A stretch of 64,000 nucleotides of DNA from assembly GCF_023023025.1 (NCBI RefSeq), contig NZ_CP095481.1, positions 7,205,001 through 7,269,000 of the forward strand, read 5' to 3'. The notes below the pieces were generated by a model that was not told the DNA's origin, ran no database searches, and saw nothing but the letters and a program-made list of their open reading frames with translations. A program made the translations under genes and the position numbers. Position 1 is the first letter of the stretch; each line of letters begins with the position of its first letter. Below are positions 1 through 7,507 of this stretch, in pieces. The stretch is from Amycolatopsis sp. WQ 127309. Its GTDB lineage: Bacteria; Actinomycetota; Actinomycetes; Mycobacteriales; Pseudonocardiaceae.

Positions 1-123
1 TTCCAGGTCAACGGGAAGCCGCTCTACGACGAGTTCCGCGCCGGGCTCATCGCCGCGGGGTTCCCCTACGAGCGCTACCTCGAAGACACCCTCCGGCTGG
101 CGGAAATCCTCGAATCCGACTGA
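1..123 (+). CDS. C-terminal fragment of an unidentified protein
   Basis: An open frame enters from the left edge and ends at TGA 121-123, giving the last 40 residues of a longer protein (…FRAGLIAAGFPYERYLEDTL… and a final ESD). The start lies outside the window. The fragment is acidic, looks helical, and has no motif that I recognise, so I assign no function. About 120 nt separate it from the next gene, which is on the same strand. Confidence 0.6.
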   Translation, partial: FQVNGKPLYDEFRAGLIAAGFPYERYLEDTLRLAEILESD

Positions 124-246
124 CGACGTATCGGCGCGAAACCCCGCGCGACTCCGGCACGTGACGCGGCGGGCGTGGGGATCGGTGGGCTCTGGCCGCG
201 TGGGTGCGAGACTGTGCGGCAACTTGACGACGCGAAGGAGCTCGCT

Positions 247-984
247 GTGGCCGCTGATGCCCTCGAAGGACCGGTTCCGGCGTCGAGCGGGCCGGGGCAG
301 CCGGTCCTTGCGCTGCTGGACAAGGCCATCGGCATGCAGACACCGCTGGTGCGCAAGAACATCGCCCGGGCCCGTCAGCGCAACCCGGAGGCAACGCCGG
401 CGGAGGTCGTGCGCACCCTGGAGCGGATGTACGTCAGCACCCTGGCGGGCAGCGGGGCCGCGGTCGGAGCCACCGCGGCCGCACCCGCCGTCGGCACCGG
501 GGTCGCACTGGCACTGTCGGCGGGCGAGGCCTTCTCTTCGCTCGAACTGAGCGCCCTGTTCGTGCTCTCGGTCGCCGAGGTCCACGGCGTTCCGCTGGAC
601 GAGATCGAACGCCGGCGGACGCTGGTCATGGGGATCCTGCTCGGCCAGTCGGGTTCCTCGACCATCGTCGGCAAGGCCGCCGAGCGCACCGGCCAGCACT
701 GGGCCCGCCAGCTCGTCAGCAAGGTGCCCTCGACGGCGTTGAAACAGATCAACGGCGTCCTGGGCAAGAACTTCGTCACCAAGTACGGCACCAAGCAGGG
801 CATCATCGTGCTCGGCCGGGTGGCTCCGTTCGGCATCGGCGCGGTGATCGGCGGGGGCGCCAACGCCACTGTCGCAGCCCTGGCCGTCCGAGCCGCCCGA
901 CGCGCGTTCGGTCCCGCGCCGGAGTCATGGCCCCGGACGGAGCTGGATCCCACGCCTCCCGGCTCGGGGCTCTCGGATCGCTGA
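247..984 (+). CDS. Hypothetical membrane-associated protein, EcsC-like
   Basis: This encodes 245 residues. GTG 247 is chosen as the start because AAGGAG lies 6 nt before it; earlier in-frame starts have no ribosome site. After a helical N-terminus (LLDKAIGMQTPLVRKNIARA) come two glycine/alanine-rich hydrophobic stretches, at about residues 75-100 and 195-225 (for example FGIGAVIGGGANATVAAL), which could insert in a membrane. The segment FVTKYGTKQGIIVLGR between them resembles a family of actinobacterial hypothetical proteins that I remember as EcsC-like. There are no catalytic motifs and no signal peptide. The role is unknown and the family assignment is tentative. Confidence 0.6.
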   Translation: MAADALEGPVPASSGPGQPVLALLDKAIGMQTPLVRKNIARARQRNPEATPAEVVRTLERMYVSTLAGSGAAVGATAAAPAVGTGVALALSAGEAFSSLELSALFVLSVAEVHGVPLDEIERRRTLVMGILLGQSGSSTIVGKAAERTGQHWARQLVSKVPSTALKQINGVLGKNFVTKYGTKQGIIVLGRVAPFGIGAVIGGGANATVAALAVRAARRAFGPAPESWPRTELDPTPPGSGLSDR

Positions 985-1020
985 GCGCGTCTGCCTGCGG
1001 CTCGCACTGAGGCAGCGGCA

Positions 1021-1083
1021 GGAAAGTGGTCACGCGATGGTGGCCACATCCGGGGTTGCCGGGAAGTGACCACGCGACGGAGT
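1021..1083 (+). repeat. Imperfect direct repeat upstream of the secreted protease
   Basis: Two similar segments lie head to tail, GAAAGTGGTCACGCGATGG near 1020-1038 and GGAAGTGACCACGCGACGG near 1059-1077, both followed by a GTGG run. They sit in the 302-nt gap before the protease gene at 1287. They may be regulator sites or a small local duplication. Apart from these repeats and the promoter-like element, I see nothing else in this gap. Confidence 0.35.
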
Positions 1084-1165
1084 GGTCCGGTGATCCGCGC
1101 CGGACAACTGCTGGTGGATTTACCGGGTGAACTCTCGTTTGTCCGTTTTCCAAGTGGGCTTTCGG

Positions 1166-1195
1166 TTGAAAACAAACCTTCGTCGGTGGTGTATC
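1166..1195 (+). promoter_or_regulatory. Candidate promoter of the secreted protease gene
   Basis: TTGAAA (1166-1171) and TGTATC (1190-1195) are separated by 18 nt and would drive the protease gene starting at 1287 with a leader of about 85 nt. The -35 matches the housekeeping consensus in five of six positions and the -10 is weak. Confidence 0.3.
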
Positions 1196-1286
1196 ACCCG
1201 CGGAAGCTGGATCGTCACGCAGTGTTCCACCGTGGCAAGCACCCCTCACGCCAGTCTTCCCCCCAAAGACGACCCGGAGGATTTTG

Positions 1287-2309
1287 ATGACTTCCCGGAA
1301 ACTCGCCGGCTTCACCGCATTCGCTTCGGCCGCCCTGGCCTGTGCGCTTTGTGTCCCGGCTGCCCACGCCGCGCCGTTGTCGGCCGAAGCCGCGTTCACC
1401 CTTGCCCAGGGCAACGCCATGACCCAGGCCGACCAGGTGACCGGTGCACTCGGTGCCGCGTCGGGTGGTTACTACCTCGACAACGGCAAGGCGATCGTCA
1501 ACGTCTTGGACGACGCCGGCGCGCGGAAAGTCGAAGCGGCCGGTCTCACCGCCAAGAAGGTCACCCACACCTTCGCCGCGCTGACCGGGGTCAAGAACGC
1601 CCTCGACAACGTGCGCAACGTGCCGCAAACCTCTTGGGGCATCGACACTTCCACCAACCAGGTCGTCGTGACGATCTTCTCGGCCGCGACCAAGGCGACC
1701 GCGGACAAGGTCGCCACCGCCGCCAAGCAGTACGGCGACAGCGCCCGCGTCGAGTACAAGACCGGCAAGCTCGAGCTGTACATCGCCGACGGCGACGCCA
1801 TCCAGAACAGCAGCGCGCGCTGCTCGCTCGGGTTCAACGTCAAGAGCGGCAGCACCCCGTACCTGCTCACCGCCGGGCACTGCACCAACCTCGGCGGCAC
1901 CTGGTCCGGCGGCGACGTCAGCGGCGCGCGGGTCGTCCGAAGTGACTGTCCCGGCGCGGACTCCGGTCTGCTGACCCGGCCGAACGGCTCCGGTCCCGGC
2001 CGCATCAACACCGGCCAGACCATCACCAGCGCGGCCGCGCCGCAGGTCGGCGAGCGCATCTCCAAGCAGGGCTCGACCACCGGTGGCGGCACCGGCCAGG
2101 TGACGTCGGTCGACCAGTCGGTCAACTTCGACGTCGGCGTGCTCAACCACGAGTTCGGGACCACCGCCCACACCGACCACGGTGACTCCGGCGGCCCGGC
2201 CTACGACGGTTCCAAGGGCCTCGGCACCCTGTCCGGCGGGAACACGACCGTCAGCTACTTCTACCCGCTGACCCGTGAGCTTTCGTCCTACGGCCTCACC
2301 CTGGCCTGA
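1287..2309 (+). CDS. Secreted streptogrisin/alpha-lytic-type serine protease (S1) with pro-region
   Basis: This is a 340-residue preproenzyme of the chymotrypsin-fold S1E type. The start at ATG 1287 has CGGAGG 6 nt upstream. A Sec signal peptide (cleavage near AHA-AP, about residue 29) is followed by a pro-region (about 30-170, with the SWGIDTSTNQVVV segment typical of alpha-lytic pro-domains). The mature protease then carries the triad H198 (LLTAGHC), D225 (GADSGLL) and S301 (GDSGGP). It should be exported, fold with help of the pro-region and degrade protein outside the cell. It is monocistronic, followed by a strong bidirectional hairpin and a convergent gene. Confident as to family; natural substrate unknown. 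Confidence 0.93.
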   Translation: MTSRKLAGFTAFASAALACALCVPAAHAAPLSAEAAFTLAQGNAMTQADQVTGALGAASGGYYLDNGKAIVNVLDDAGARKVEAAGLTAKKVTHTFAALTGVKNALDNVRNVPQTSWGIDTSTNQVVVTIFSAATKATADKVATAAKQYGDSARVEYKTGKLELYIADGDAIQNSSARCSLGFNVKSGSTPYLLTAGHCTNLGGTWSGGDVSGARVVRSDCPGADSGLLTRPNGSGPGRINTGQTITSAAAPQVGERISKQGSTTGGGTGQVTSVDQSVNFDVGVLNHEFGTTAHTDHGDSGGPAYDGSKGLGTLSGGNTTVSYFYPLTRELSSYGLTLA

Positions 2310-2322
2310 TCTTCGCCGAACT

Positions 2323-2363
2323 GATCGCGGCGCCGTCTCCGAAGAGGAGGCGGCGCCGCGATC
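2323..2363. terminator. Bidirectional terminator hairpin between convergent genes
   Basis: GATCGCGGCGCCG (2323-2335) pairs perfectly with CGGCGCCGCGATC (2351-2363), and the stem continues inward with TCTCC against GGAGG around a GAAGA loop. It lies between the protease gene ending at 2309 and the convergent gene ending at 2371, so it can terminate both. It has no U-tract, as is common in high-GC actinomycetes. Confidence 0.7.
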
Positions 2364-2370
2364 GCTTGGC

Positions 2371-2742
2371 TCAGAACGGTTCGGCGACCATCCAGTGCTC
2401 GACCAGGCGGCCGTCGACCACCCGGATCATGTCCATGCCCGCGACCTCGAACCGGTCGCCGGTCGGTGGCCTGCCGAAGAAGTCGCCGGTGTGGGTGCCG
2501 CGGACGGTGTAGCGGTGGGCGACCCACTCGCCGTTCTCCACGTCGGCCTCGACGACGACGTCGAAGTCCGGAACCCCGGCCAGCAGGCTCTCCCACTTCC
2601 GCCGCCAGTCCGCGTGGGTGACGCGGTGGCCCTGGTCCCGCGATTCGGGCGCGATGTAGCTCAACGCGGTGTCCAGGTCGCCCGCGGCGCGAGCGGCGAG
2701 GATCGCCCGGTTCACCTCGGCGGGGCTCGACGGTCGGGTCAT
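2371..2742 (-). CDS. SnoaL-like (NTF2-fold) ester cyclase family protein
   Basis: This encodes 123 residues, the usual length for the SnoaL/NTF2-like fold. The N-terminus (AEVNRAILAARAAGDLDTALSYIAPE) and the central HTGDFFGRPPTGDRFEVAGMDM…DGRLVEHW block are typical of the SnoaL-like polyketide-cyclase family. Members range from true cyclases to small-molecule isomerases and hydratases, and no polyketide genes lie nearby, so the substrate is unknown. It is divergent from a TetR gene, with twin palindromes in between, so repression by that TetR is likely. Confidence 0.8.
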   Translation of the reverse strand: MTRPSSPAEVNRAILAARAAGDLDTALSYIAPESRDQGHRVTHADWRRKWESLLAGVPDFDVVVEADVENGEWVAHRYTVRGTHTGDFFGRPPTGDRFEVAGMDMIRVVDGRLVEHWMVAEPF

Positions 2743-2772
2743 CGGCTCGGTCTCCTCACGGGAAGCAAGTAA

Positions 2773-2821
2773 CGGGGACTGTCCCCGGTACGCTGCCGGT
2801 ACGATACGGGGACTGTCCCCG
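2773..2821. promoter_or_regulatory. Twin TetR operator palindromes
   Basis: The 15-bp palindrome CGGGGACTGTCCCCG occurs twice, at 2773-2787 and 2807-2821, starting 34 bp apart. Both copies fall in the short divergent gap between the SnoaL-like gene (start 2742, minus) and the TetR gene (start 2841, plus). The second copy is 19 nt before the regulator's start codon. They are the expected binding sites of that TetR, giving autorepression and control of the neighbour. Confidence 0.75.
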
Positions 2822-2840
2822 GATCGGCAAGAGGTGTCCG

Positions 2841-3404
2841 ATGCCCGAGCCCCGCGCCGACGCCCAGCGCAACCGCCGGAACCTGCTGGCGGCCGCCGAA
2901 AGCGCCTTCAACGCCCACGGTGCGGGAGCGTCCCTGGACGACATCGCCCGCGCCGCCGGCGTCGGCAACGCGACGCTCTACCGCCACTTCCCGACGCGGC
3001 AGCAGCTGATCGACGCCGTGTACGAAGAGCGCATCGGCGCGCTTTGTGTGCTGGCCGAACAGATGCGCGCCGCCGAACCGGCCGGCGCGGCGTTGCCGGC
3101 GTGGCTGCGCGCGGTGGTCGACCACATCAGCGGCAGCCGGGGTCTGCGGGACGCGTTCGTCGACGCCCACCACCTCGGTGCCGGCAGCGGGGCGCCGCAG
3201 CTCGCCGAATGGCATCGCATGACCGACGACGCGGCCGTCCCGTTGCTGCACGACGCGCAGGCTGCCGGGACCGCGCACCCGGACCTGCGTGCGGCCGAGC
3301 TGATGGCGCTGGTCGCGGCGGTCGCGCACGCCGGCGGCGGCGACCCCGGCGACGCCCGCCGCCTCCTCGGGTTCGTCCTCGACGGCGTCGGCCGGCGGCC
3401 CTGA
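2841..3404 (+). CDS. TetR-family transcriptional regulator
   Basis: This encodes 187 residues. The N-terminal TetR helix-turn-helix spans about residues 10-55 (SLDDIARAAGVGNATLYRHFPT), followed by an all-helical ligand domain. The start ATG 2841 has only a weak GAGGTG before it. It is divergently transcribed from the SnoaL-like gene, with two identical palindromes between them, suggesting local autoregulated repression. The last codons lie inside a tandemly duplicated segment (see 3351-3585). Confidence 0.9.
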   Translation: MPEPRADAQRNRRNLLAAAESAFNAHGAGASLDDIARAAGVGNATLYRHFPTRQQLIDAVYEERIGALCVLAEQMRAAEPAGAALPAWLRAVVDHISGSRGLRDAFVDAHHLGAGSGAPQLAEWHRMTDDAAVPLLHDAQAAGTAHPDLRAAELMALVAAVAHAGGGDPGDARRLLGFVLDGVGRRP

Positions 3405-3585
3405 TGGCCCGGGAAGGTCAGCTCCCGGCGAACGCCGTGACCGTGCTGAGGAACGCGTCCTGGTGATCGGCGACGCGCGCCGCCTCCTGGGGTTCGTCCT
3501 CGACGGCGTCGGTCGGCGGCCCGGGGAGGTCAGCTCCCGGCGAACGCCGTGACCGTGCTGAGGAACGCGTCCTGGTGATCGGCGA
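3351..3585. repeat. Tandem duplication of about 115-120 bp at a gene junction
   Basis: The segment starting at 3351 (GACGCCCGCCGCCTCCTCGG) recurs starting at 3472 (GACGCGCGCCGCCTCCTGGG), and the similarity runs to about 3585. The first copy holds the end of the TetR gene plus a disconnected copy of the last ~18 codons of the convergent hydrolase. The second copy holds the real hydrolase end plus a decayed TetR tail (RRLLGFVLDGVG again readable). The second copy lacks 9 bp, including the TetR stop. The two copies are about 95 % alike by eye apart from this gap, pointing to a fairly recent event. Confidence 0.85.
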
Positions 3586-4129
3586 ACCCGGGCCGCACCG
3601 GTTCGGGGAAGCCGGGTAGCTCCCGTGCGTCGGGCAGCAGCCGCAGCAGTGCGTCCACCGTCCGGCGCTGGTGCACCGGGTTGTGCGGCGCCGACGGGAG
3701 CACGCCGGTCGGCACGCGCAGGCTCGCCAGCTCGCCGTCGAGGACCCCGCGCAGCGTCTCGCCCCGCAGCAGCTCGGCGGCGATCGCCGGGTCGGTGACG
3801 CGCTCGCGGACGCGGTCGTCGATCGAGGTGTCCCCGGCGGTGGCCGGCCAGGCGAGGAGCAGCCGGCTGACCCGCCCCGGGTGCGTGAGGGCCAGCCGGA
3901 CGGCGGCCGAGCAGCCGTTGGACCCGGCGACCACCACGACCGGTTCGTCAGGAAGCACCGGCGTCAGGTGGTCCGCTTCGGACTGCCAGCTGCGGGCGCC
4001 GGCGAGGCGGTCGGGTGCGTGGACGCGCAGTCCCCGCTGCTCCAGACCGCTGACGACGCCGGTGCTTCCCCAGAATCGCCGGGCGTCCATGTCTTCGTGC
4101 AGTCCGCCGTGGACCAGCAGGACGTTCAC
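3530..4129 (-). CDS. Small alpha/beta hydrolase
   Basis: This encodes 199 residues starting at GTG 4129, chosen because AAGGAG sits 5 nt upstream and the protein then begins directly with the first strand (VNVLLVHGGLHEDMD). The oxyanion HGG and a nucleophile elbow of the form AGSNGCSA are visible. The C-terminal His is probably in FADHQDAF. It resembles small RBBP9/DUF-type serine hydrolases, and the substrate is unknown. The 3' end lies in the duplicated junction. It diverges from the RiPP operon, sharing the 130-nt gap that holds SARP-like repeats. Confidence 0.7.
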   Translation of the reverse strand: MNVLLVHGGLHEDMDARRFWGSTGVVSGLEQRGLRVHAPDRLAGARSWQSEADHLTPVLPDEPVVVVAGSNGCSAAVRLALTHPGRVSRLLLAWPATAGDTSIDDRVRERVTDPAIAAELLRGETLRGVLDGELASLRVPTGVLPSAPHNPVHQRRTVDALLRLLPDARELPGFPEPVRPGFADHQDAFLSTVTAFAGS

Positions 4130-4177
4130 GCGCGCTCCTTCGGGTCGGCCTCCGCCAGTCAACCGCAAAACCCGGCC

Positions 4178-4206
4178 GTTGGTAGCCGGTTGGTGAATCT
4201 TTGGCG
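4178..4206 (+). promoter_or_regulatory. Candidate SARP-binding direct repeats before the precursor gene
   Basis: Three heptamers are spaced exactly 11 bp apart: GTTGGTA (4178-4184), GTTGGTG (4189-4195) and TTTGGCG (4200-4206). Heptameric direct repeats with an 11-bp pitch are the known binding signature of SARP activators. A SARP regulator is encoded in the same cluster at 19777, so this is the natural operator for the precursor promoter. No clear -10 is visible downstream, as can happen at SARP-activated promoters. Confidence 0.5.
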
Positions 4207-4259
4207 GACGGAAAGGGCGGCGCGCGAACCTTCCTCCCGTCAGACGAGAGGAGGTGAAG

Positions 4260-4397
4260 ATGATGTCGGCAACCACCACCGTGCAGGCCAAGGTCGAGGC
4301 TCCGAAGGACGCCACGTTCAGCCTCGACGTGAGCGAGCAGGAACTCCTCGACGAGTTCGGTGTGCTCTCCCTGTGTGAGTACTGCTACGGCGCGTGA
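4260..4397 (+). CDS. RiPP precursor peptide
   Basis: This is a 45-residue peptide (44 if translation begins at the second ATG, 4263, which is better spaced from the perfect Shine-Dalgarno AGGAGGTGA at 4249-4257). The N-terminal half is Thr/Ala/Lys-rich. The middle FSLDVSEQELLDEF (20-33) is an acidic amphipathic leader segment with an FxLD-like element. The C-terminal FGVLSLCEYCYGA (33-45) is the likely core, with Cys39, Glu40, Tyr41, Cys42 and Tyr43 clustered. The reasons to call it a precursor are its size, a very strong ribosome site, its position first in an operon of peptide-modifying enzymes with an exporter, and the attenuator-like hairpin behind it. The cleavage site is unknown; the region around Gly34 is one option. 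Confidence 0.8.
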   Translation: MMSATTTVQAKVEAPKDATFSLDVSEQELLDEFGVLSLCEYCYGA

Positions 4398-4464
4398 CCC
4401 GGTGAGTGACCCCCCGGCTCGCGCCGCGGGGTCCGGCTCCGCACCGGAGTGACGGTTTCCCAGC

Positions 4465-4498
4465 GGGTGCGCCCGTCGCGATCGCGACGGGCGCACCC
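4465..4498. terminator. Perfect 34-nt palindrome between precursor and operon (attenuator)
   Basis: The sequence is an exact inverted repeat with 17-nt arms (GGGTGCGCCCGTCGCGA and its complement) centred at 4481/4482. It lies 67 nt after the precursor stop and 35 nt before the exporter start. It has no T-run, so partial termination or protection of the upstream mRNA end is more likely than full stop. Such a hairpin would keep precursor transcript above the enzyme transcripts, as in many RiPP operons. Confidence 0.7.
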
Positions 4499-4532
4499 AG
4501 TCTTCGACTCCCCACCCAGGAAAGGACCACGG

Positions 4533-5783
4533 ATGTCGTCGCCTGCAGTAGCGCCGAAGCGCACGGTCGCGGCCGGAGTCACGACCGCACTGTGGCTCGG
4601 CCTCGCGGTGTCCCTGCTCGGGGACAGCTTCTACCGGGTCGGCCTGACCTGGAACGCCACCACGGACGGCGGCATCGGCCCGGCCGCCCTGCTCGGCACG
4701 GCGATGGCGTTGCCGGTGGCTCTGCTGGGCATGTTCGGCGGCGTCGTGATCGACCGCTTCAACCGCCCGGGCCTGATGATCGTGACCGACGTCGTCCGGT
4801 TCGCCGTGGTGGCCGCGTTCGCCGTGCTCTTCCTCGGCAACGGACCCGGCCTGCCGGCACTGCTGGCCGGCGCCGCGGTGCTGGCGGCGTCCGGTGTCTG
4901 CTTCACCCCGGCGCTGCAGTCGTGGCTGCCCGACCTGTTCCCCGACCGCGACCGGATGATCAAGTTCGACGCGCTGTTCCTGACGACCATCAACGTCGTC
5001 GGGGTCGTCGGCCCCGCGCTGGCCGGGGCGCTGTACCCGTTCGTCGGCATGAGCGGGTTCCTCTGGTTCGACGCGGGCACGTTCGCGGTGTCCGCGGTCG
5101 CGGTCTTCTACGTCCGGAGAGCGCTTCCCGGACCCGGGACGCCGGCCCTTGCGCCGCCGCCGGAACCGCCGCGCCCCCGCCGAAATCTCCTCGCCGATGT
5201 CCGGGAAGGACTGCGGTACATCTTCGGCAACGAGGTGCTCCGCCGGCAGTTCACCGTCTTCCCCTTCATGGAAGCCGCGGCCTACTCGCTGGTCTTCCTG
5301 CTCCCGTCCTACCTGTCCGCGGCGAAGTACACCGCGAGCTGGCTGTTCGGCGCGCTCCTGGCCGCCAACGCGATCGGCCGGGTGCTGGGGGCGTGGGTGT
5401 TCGCGCACACCGGGCTGAAGCGCCGGCGGGGGCCGGTGCTCGCGGTCAACCACCTCTCCCAGGGCGTCATGCTCGGGCTCTTCGTCCTCGTCCCCGACCC
5501 CGTCGTCTGCACGGCCGCGTTCCTGCTGATGGGCCTGCCGGCCGGCGCGAGCCAGATCGCCCTGTCCTCCTGGGTCCAGACCAATGTGGACAGACAGTTC
5601 CGCGGCCGGGCGTTCGGCACCCTGACGTCCTTCGTGCAGTGGCTGATGCCGCTGGGCCCGCTGTTCTTCGGCTGGCTGGGCGCGCTGCTGGAGCCCCGCT
5701 GGGCCGTCGTGATCATCGCCGCGACCTTCTTCGCCGGGGGCGCCGCCATCGTTTCTTCCCGCGCGGTAAGGAGCCTGCAATGA
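4533..5783 (+). CDS. MFS transporter, probable RiPP exporter
   Basis: This encodes 416 residues with about 12 hydrophobic segments. ATG 4533 is preceded by AGGAAAGGA. The cytoplasmic loop after TM2 (GGVVIDRFNRPGLMIVTDVVR) fits the MFS motif A region, and the central charged loop (about residues 195-230) separates the two six-helix halves. It belongs to the enterobactin-exporter-like/DHA3-type branch by general look. Being the first gene after the precursor and overlapping the peptidase gene by ATGA, it is the best candidate for product export and self-protection. Confidence 0.85.
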   Translation: MSSPAVAPKRTVAAGVTTALWLGLAVSLLGDSFYRVGLTWNATTDGGIGPAALLGTAMALPVALLGMFGGVVIDRFNRPGLMIVTDVVRFAVVAAFAVLFLGNGPGLPALLAGAAVLAASGVCFTPALQSWLPDLFPDRDRMIKFDALFLTTINVVGVVGPALAGALYPFVGMSGFLWFDAGTFAVSAVAVFYVRRALPGPGTPALAPPPEPPRPRRNLLADVREGLRYIFGNEVLRRQFTVFPFMEAAAYSLVFLLPSYLSAAKYTASWLFGALLAANAIGRVLGAWVFAHTGLKRRRGPVLAVNHLSQGVMLGLFVLVPDPVVCTAAFLLMGLPAGASQIALSSWVQTNVDRQFRGRAFGTLTSFVQWLMPLGPLFFGWLGALLEPRWAVVIIAATFFAGGAAIVSSRAVRSLQ

Positions 5784-7507
5784 CGACGACCTCGACAACC
5801 CGTCCCGGCGCGCTGTTCCTGGAGACCGGCTGGGCCGAATCCTTCGCGGTGACCGGCGACGGCCGGGTGGCGGTCGCGTGGAGCACCGCCGACGGCCCGC
5901 GCGTCCACACCGTGCCGGGTCCGGCGAGCCCGCCCGAACCGGCGAACACCCTGCCGAGCATCGACCAGGCCGGCCTCTCCGGCGGCCCGCGGCGGATCGC
6001 CTTCTGGGCGCAGCTGGCCGACGAGGACAACCGGTTCGTCCTGTTCACCGCCGTCCCCGGGGAAGCACCGGTGCGGACGGCGATCGAGGCCCCGCGCCAG
6101 CCCTGCGCCCTCGCCTGGGCCGGGCCGGACCACGTCGTCACCACCTGGCAGACCGCCGACGGCCCGGTGCTCGCCCGGGTCGCCGTGACGCCGGGAGCGC
6201 GTCCCGAGACCCTGTGGTGCCTGCCGGCCTCGCCGCGGTGGCTGGACCCGGTGCCCGACGTCGCGCCGGACGGCCGGATCGTGCTGACCGTCGCGTCCGA
6301 GACCGGCCAGGACATCGTGGTGCTCGACCACGGCGTGGTCACCACCCTGCTCGCCGGCAACCGCAGCGCGGCACCGGCCCGGGCGCGCTGGAGCCCGGAC
6401 GGCCGGTCGGTCGTCGTGCTCGTCCGGCGGCGGCGGGCCACCGAAGCCCGGCTGATCGACCTGACCGCCGGCACCATGGAGGTCCTCGACGGGCCCGCGC
6501 CGACCGACGTTCCGGTGTGGAACGGCGACGGGACCAAGCTCGCGTTCGCCAGCCACGACTGGCCCGTCACCCGGCTGTACGTCCACGACCTGCCGAGCCG
6601 GACGCTGACCGAGGTGCCTGCCCCGGCGGGCACCTGCGCCGAAGCGCCGCAGTGGCACGGCGACGACTGCTACTTCCGCGTGCTGGGCCCGGACCACCCG
6701 CCCGCGGTCCGGCGGTGGCGCCCGGGCGCCACCGATGCGCTACCGGTGACCCCGCCGGCGACGGTGTCCCGGCCGGTCTCGCCGTCCGTGGTCCGCTTGC
6801 CCAGCCGGGAAGGCTTCGACCTGCCCGCGCTCGCCTACGAGCCGTGGATCCCGGACCGGGGGACGGTCGTGATGCTGCACGGCGGACCCGCATCCTGCTG
6901 GCGCAACGGCTGGAACCCGGTCCTGCTAGACCTGCTCGGCGCCGGCTACCGCGTGGTGCTGCTGGAAACCCGCGGCACGACGTTCACCGGCTGGCCGGTG
7001 CCCCCGGTGCCAGTCACCGAGCACGGCGTCCGCGAAGTCGAGGACGTCGCCGACAGCGTCGCGGCCCTGATCCGGCTCGGTCTCGCCCAGTCCGGCCGGA
7101 TCGTCCTGGTCGGCCACAGCCACGGCGCGTTCATCGCCTACCGCGCGTCGCTGGCGCTGCCGGAGGTCGCGGGCGTGATCACGACGAGCGGCTACCTGCA
7201 CCCGGCGGTGCTGGCGGGCAGCGGCGACCCGGAGGTGCACCGCTTCGCGGCCGCGGCGTTCGCGGACCGGGCCTGGGCCGGTGACCCGGCGGCCGCGCTG
7301 CCCTCCCGCTGCCCGGTCCTGTCGGTGCACGGCGAACGCGACAAGCAGGTGCCCGCCGGCGACGCCGAGGCGATGTTCGCCCGGCTCGACGGCGCCGGGC
7401 ACGCATGGCTGCTGCTGGCGAACGACGACCACAGCTTCCGCATCCGGCGCAACGCCGCCCGCTACGCCGCCGCGGCGCGGGACTTCCTGGGGCGGGTGCT
7501 GGCATGA
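5780..7507 (+). CDS. S9-family prolyl-oligopeptidase-like peptidase
   Basis: This encodes 575 residues. The first ~380 residues show repeated strand-rich WSPDGR / WNGDGTKLAF segments of the beta-propeller that gates S9 peptidases. The C-terminal alpha/beta hydrolase domain has the oxyanion HGG (VVMLHGGPAS) and the triad S447 (GHSHG), D521 (HGERDKQVP) and H551 (NDDHSF). There is no signal peptide, so it acts in the cytoplasm. The gating propeller limits S9 enzymes to short peptides, which suits cleavage of a 45-residue precursor leader. That role is inferred from context. It overlaps the genes on both sides by 4 nt. Confidence 0.85.
   Translation: MTTTSTTRPGALFLETGWAESFAVTGDGRVAVAWSTADGPRVHTVPGPASPPEPANTLPSIDQAGLSGGPRRIAFWAQLADEDNRFVLFTAVPGEAPVRTAIEAPRQPCALAWAGPDHVVTTWQTADGPVLARVAVTPGARPETLWCLPASPRWLDPVPDVAPDGRIVLTVASETGQDIVVLDHGVVTTLLAGNRSAAPARARWSPDGRSVVVLVRRRRATEARLIDLTAGTMEVLDGPAPTDVPVWNGDGTKLAFASHDWPVTRLYVHDLPSRTLTEVPAPAGTCAEAPQWHGDDCYFRVLGPDHPPAVRRWRPGATDALPVTPPATVSRPVSPSVVRLPSREGFDLPALAYEPWIPDRGTVVMLHGGPASCWRNGWNPVLLDLLGAGYRVVLLETRGTTFTGWPVPPVPVTEHGVREVEDVADSVAALIRLGLAQSGRIVLVGHSHGAFIAYRASLALPEVAGVITTSGYLHPAVLAGSGDPEVHRFAAAAFADRAWAGDPAAALPSRCPVLSVHGERDKQVPAGDAEAMFARLDGAGHAWLLLANDDHSFRIRRNAARYAAAARDFLGRVLA

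Noticed and set aside
4260-4397. Class I/V lanthipeptide precursor, because of the FxLD-like leader motif
   Set aside because: No LanB, LanC, LanM, LanKC or other lanthipeptide enzyme is in the window, and the candidate core has a single Ser and no Thr.
4406-7507. A 1033-residue frame joining the exporter region and the S9 peptidase
   Set aside because: The first ~460 codons are out of frame with the clear MFS protein and read as Arg/Pro-rich noise. The real peptidase start is ATG 5780, with a ribosome site and a 4-nt overlap.
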